Assembly: GCF_026427775.1 (NCBI RefSeq)
Contig: NZ_CP044532.1
Coordinates: forward strand, 124,001 to 188,000
DNA length: 64,000 nucleotides
Source: Arthrobacter sp. CDRTa11
GTDB lineage: Bacteria > Actinomycetota > Actinomycetes > Actinomycetales > Micrococcaceae
Direction: 5' to 3'
Position numbers and translations under genes: made by a program
In this document: piece by piece, positions 61,378 to 64,000 of the stretch
How the letters are laid out: each line of letters starts with the position of its first letter
Position numbering within the stretch: position 1 is the first letter of the stretch
The notes under the pieces: generated by a model
What the model was told of the DNA's origin: nothing
Database searches by the model: none
What the model saw: only the letters and a program-made list of their open reading frames with translations

Positions 61378-62498
61378 GCGGGCTGCTTCAGCATCGTGGA
61401 GAGGGAGTGCATCAGGCCCGGCACATCGGCGTCCCGGACGCCGTCGAGCATCCACTGGCCCAGCTGGACGGAAGCCTGCACCACGGTGCGTGCCCGGTCC
61501 AGGCGCCGGTCAGAGAACTCCTTCCAGAGCGTCTCGGTGATGTGGTCGGCGCCGATCAGCAGCTCGGCCAGGACGGCGGCGTCCTCCACAGCCATGGCAG
61601 CACCCTGCGCCACCGTGGGCGGGCAGCTGTGCGCGGCGTCCCCGATGATGACCGTCCGTCCCCTGTTCCACGGTCCATCCACGATGTGGCTCGTGAACCT
61701 CGTGTAGTTGATGTTTGCCGTGTGGTCCAGGTTTTCGCGGATTTCGTTCCAGGGGCCGCCGTAGGCTGCGGCGAGGTCAGCCATGATGCGGGGGCCGTCC
61801 TCGTGCCGGCGCTCCTGGGCCTTTTCCACGAGGAAGGCGTAGATGGTGTCCGGGCCGGTGGGGGTGTAGCCGGCAATAAAGCAGGGCCCGCCGTAGGTGA
61901 GGTCGGTGCGGACTACCTCCTCCGGCCGTTCCACGAACGCGCGCCAGATCCCCATGCCGGTGCCGACGGGTTCCACGTCGATGCCGATGGCCTTGCGGAC
62001 TGCGGAGTGCAGGCCGTCGGCGCCGATGAGGACGTCATAGGTGGCAGATTCGCCGTCGGCGGTGCTGACGGTGACGCTGCCGCCGTCGTCCGTTATCCCG
62101 GTGACCGTCTTTCCGTAGCTGATCACGGCGCCGGCCTGCAGCGCGCGCTCGCGGAGGATGGCGGTGAGGTCAGGGCGGTACATGCCCAGGGTGGCGGGCA
62201 GGTCGTCGCCGCCGGTCCGGATGTCCTCGAGGACCGCGATGACGGTCCCGGCCGGATCCGGGGCGCGCAGGCCCAAGGTGCTGAACGCGTAGCCCTTCGC
62301 CTCGACCTGCTCCCATACGCCGAGCTGCTTGAAGACGCGCAGGGCGTTCCCCTGCAGGGTGATTCCTGAACCAACCCGCTGCGGCTCGCTCGCCTTTTCC
62401 AGGATTTCGACGCGGACCCCCGCATCTGCCAGGAGGATGGCAGCGGTCAGTCCCGCGGCTCCCGCTCCGACGATTCCGACATTCTGTACTGCTGCCAT
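61374..62498 (-). CDS. FAD-dependent aromatic monooxygenase
   Basis: A 374-residue flavoprotein hydroxylase of the p-hydroxybenzoate hydroxylase class. GxGxxG-type motif VGAGAAGLTAAILL (8-22), DG motif LIGADGLHSAVR, and GD motif IIGDAAHSCPP. It would add a hydroxyl group to an aromatic ring with NAD(P)H and oxygen. Candidates include salicylate, hydroxybenzoate or kynurenine-type substrates. It is the third visible gene of the operon. Confidence 0.87.
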   Translation of the reverse strand: MAAVQNVGIVGAGAAGLTAAILLADAGVRVEILEKASEPQRVGSGITLQGNALRVFKQLGVWEQVEAKGYAFSTLGLRAPDPAGTVIAVLEDIRTGGDDLPATLGMYRPDLTAILRERALQAGAVISYGKTVTGITDDGGSVTVSTADGESATYDVLIGADGLHSAVRKAIGIDVEPVGTGMGIWRAFVERPEEVVRTDLTYGGPCFIAGYTPTGPDTIYAFLVEKAQERRHEDGPRIMADLAAAYGGPWNEIRENLDHTANINYTRFTSHIVDGPWNRGRTVIIGDAAHSCPPTVAQGAAMAVEDAAVLAELLIGADHITETLWKEFSDRRLDRARTVVQASVQLGQWMLDGVRDADVPGLMHSLSTMLKQPA

Positions 62499-62557
62499 CG
62501 CTGACTCCTTTGTAATGACGGCTTACTGCTGATGATGACGCTGTTGGCTGCTGGACG

Positions 62558-63601
62558 CTACCTGAGGGCGATGGGGTTCACGGGCGAGCCCACGGCACCG
62601 GTGATGGGAAGGGGCGCTGCGGTGAGCAGGAAGTCGTATCTGCCGTCCGCTGTGCATGCTTCCGCCAGGCCGTCCGGGTCCCACATCTCGCCCAGGAACA
62701 GCCCGAGGTTGGGGATGGCGATCTGGTGCAGGGGCTGGAAGGCGCCGTCGAACTCGTTCGGGCGGACTTCGAAGCCCCACGTATCGGTGGCGATCCCGGC
62801 GATTTCGCTTTCGTGCAGCCAGGGCGCCGTGGTGAAGGACAGCCCAGGCGCCGCGCCGCCGGCGTAGTCACCCCAGCCGTCGCGGCGGACCCTGGTGTGC
62901 TGTCCGGTGCGGATCACTACGATGTCGCCCCGGCCTACTGCCGAACTGGGTCCCTGCAGTTCGATGGTGCGCTCCAGGTGCTCCGGCATGATGGCGAAAC
63001 CATCCGGAAGCTCGCCGTCGTTCCGTCCAAGTTCCGGCCCCAACGCACGGCCGACGTCCAGCAGGACGCCGCGGGTGACGATCTTGGCCGCGGCGGTTTC
63101 GATGCCGGTCACCAGGTCGCCTTCGGAGGTGACCACGTCGCCGGCTGCCCTGCCGTTCCAGGCCTTGCCCTGGTCAAAGATGTGGCCCAGGCCGTCCCAT
63201 TGCGTGGAGCACTGCAGCGGCATGGCGATCACGTCGTCCGCACCGCCAAAGCCGTGCGGGAAGCCCTGGTTGCCGCGTTCTGCGTCCACTCCCGTGTCCG
63301 TCATGGTGTGGACGGGGTTGGTGCGGCGGCGCCAGCCCTTCTGCGGCCCGTTGGTGTCAAACGGCTGGGACAGCGAGAACGCTTCACCGGTCTTCACCAA
63401 TGCTGCGGCTTCGATGCGCTTGGCCGCGTCGATGAAGTTCATGGTTCCCAGGACGTCGTCCTCGCCCCAGCGGCCCCAGTTGTTGTGGGCCTTGGCCATG
63501 GCGCGGATGCTGCCCAGCGGGTCCTCACGCCGGATCACCGGGATATTGGTTGATTCCCCGGTGGCGACGTTGCTCGCCTGAGCAACCTTCTGCGTGGTCA
63601 C
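62558..63601 (-). CDS. Cyclase family protein (kynurenine formamidase-like fold)
   Basis: A 347-residue metal hydrolase of the cyclase family. The metal-binding segment is LQCSTQWDGLGHIFDQGKAWNG, the longer variant of the HxGTHxD motif. A second histidine-rich segment follows at the C-terminal half (PWLHESEIAGIATDTWGFE). Members hydrolyse amides or cyclic compounds, such as N-formylkynurenine or isatin. Its ATG overlaps the stop of the upstream FAH-type gene (ATGA). It probably opens a ring or removes a group early in the pathway. Confidence 0.83.
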   Translation of the reverse strand: MTTQKVAQASNVATGESTNIPVIRREDPLGSIRAMAKAHNNWGRWGEDDVLGTMNFIDAAKRIEAAALVKTGEAFSLSQPFDTNGPQKGWRRRTNPVHTMTDTGVDAERGNQGFPHGFGGADDVIAMPLQCSTQWDGLGHIFDQGKAWNGRAAGDVVTSEGDLVTGIETAAAKIVTRGVLLDVGRALGPELGRNDGELPDGFAIMPEHLERTIELQGPSSAVGRGDIVVIRTGQHTRVRRDGWGDYAGGAAPGLSFTTAPWLHESEIAGIATDTWGFEVRPNEFDGAFQPLHQIAIPNLGLFLGEMWDPDGLAEACTADGRYDFLLTAAPLPITGAVGSPVNPIALR

Positions 63602-64000
63602 TGGACTTCGTCCTTGCAGTGGATCAGCTGGGTGCCGAGCCCCGTGATGGTGCCTTCCATCACATCGCCGTCCTGGAGCAGCCGGCCCCAGTGCTGGCCG
63701 TTGCCGGCCGGGCTTCCGGTGAGCACCAGGTCGCCGGGCCGCAGCGGCATGATCTGGGAGGCTTCGCTGACCAGCTTGGCCACCCCGAAGATCATGTCCT
63801 GCGTGGACTCGTCCTGCATGGCCTTGCCGTTGAGCTTCAGCGTCACCTGGACGTCCTGCGGGTCGCCGAAGAACTTGGCGGGCACCAGCAGGGGGCCGGT
63901 GGGCAGGAAGCCGGGCGCGTTCTTGGCGCGGTACCAGTCCGAGCCGATCGCGGGCATGTCCTTGCGGAAGACGTATTCCCGGGTGGTGATGTCGTTGACC
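63598..64000 (-). CDS. Fumarylacetoacetate hydrolase family protein (5' part outside window)
   Basis: The window ends inside this gene; 133 complete C-terminal codons are visible and it reads on past the edge. The visible part contains VNDITTREYVFRKDMPAIGSDWYRAKNAPGFLPTGP and DLVLTGSPAGNGQHWGR, typical of the FAH/2-hydroxyhepta-2,4-diene-1,7-dioate isomerase family. Its stop overlaps the start of the cyclase gene. It differs clearly from the other FAH-type protein in this operon, so the two probably act at different steps. Confidence 0.85.
   Translation of the reverse strand, partial: VNDITTREYVFRKDMPAIGSDWYRAKNAPGFLPTGPLLVPAKFFGDPQDVQVTLKLNGKAMQDESTQDMIFGVAKLVSEASQIMPLRPGDLVLTGSPAGNGQHWGRLLQDGDVMEGTITGLGTQLIHCKDEVQ

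Noticed and set aside
1..64000. Mobile element or prophage
   Set aside because: No transposase, integrase or phage structural gene was found; the palindromes do not flank any insertion.

Overview
The window reads as chromosomal DNA of a high-GC actinobacterium, most likely an Arthrobacter or Pseudarthrobacter-type soil bacterium (Micrococcaceae). This is inferred from the GC-rich third codon positions, frequent GTG and TTG starts, ATGA-coupled operons, possible leaderless promoters, and many sugar ABC transporters with LacI regulators. I found no rRNA, tRNA, CRISPR array, transposase or phage gene.

Layout. 0.1-3.5 kb: a translationally coupled operon of a DUF6421 protein, a short-chain dehydrogenase and a threonine aldolase. 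3.5-8.7 kb: MarR regulator, small lipoprotein, alditol oxidase, GH27 glycosidase and a YkgJ-like/pentapeptide protein. 8.9-12.7 kb: TetR-MMPL pair and a small membrane protein. 12.7-15.4 kb: amylosucrase and an alpha/beta hydrolase. 15.4-25.2 kb: an arabinan island with a secreted GH43 arabinanase, divergent ABC transporter, DUF624 protein, GH51 arabinofuranosidase, lipoprotein GH43 and a LacI regulator; 14-bp operator-like palindromes centred on CAACGTTG lie before each transcription unit and a weaker one before the GH27 gene. 25.2-28.7 kb: rsgA with a possible leader peptide, then small uncharacterised genes. 28.7-35.7 kb: divergent TetR/DUF2306/MDR unit, DM13 protein, GGDEF cyclase, MFS transporter and LysR regulator. 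35.7-43.6 kb: a GH30 galactanase-type island with ABC transporter and divergent LacI. 43.6-50.1 kb: a zinc-ribbon protein and a third ABC/LacI island led by an atypical GH32-like enzyme. 50.2-56.5 kb: a choline-to-betaine operon with a BetI-like TetR. 56.7-58.4 kb: lipoprotein and universal stress protein. 58.4-64.0 kb: an aromatic-type catabolic operon that runs off the window end.

Together the three sugar islands look like equipment for plant cell-wall and storage glycans: arabinan, probably the beta-1,6-galactan of arabinogalactan, and a fructan-like or unknown sugar. Each has its own operator sequence, and each has an RNA hairpin directly after its solute-binding-protein gene, which would favour high levels of binding protein over its downstream partners.
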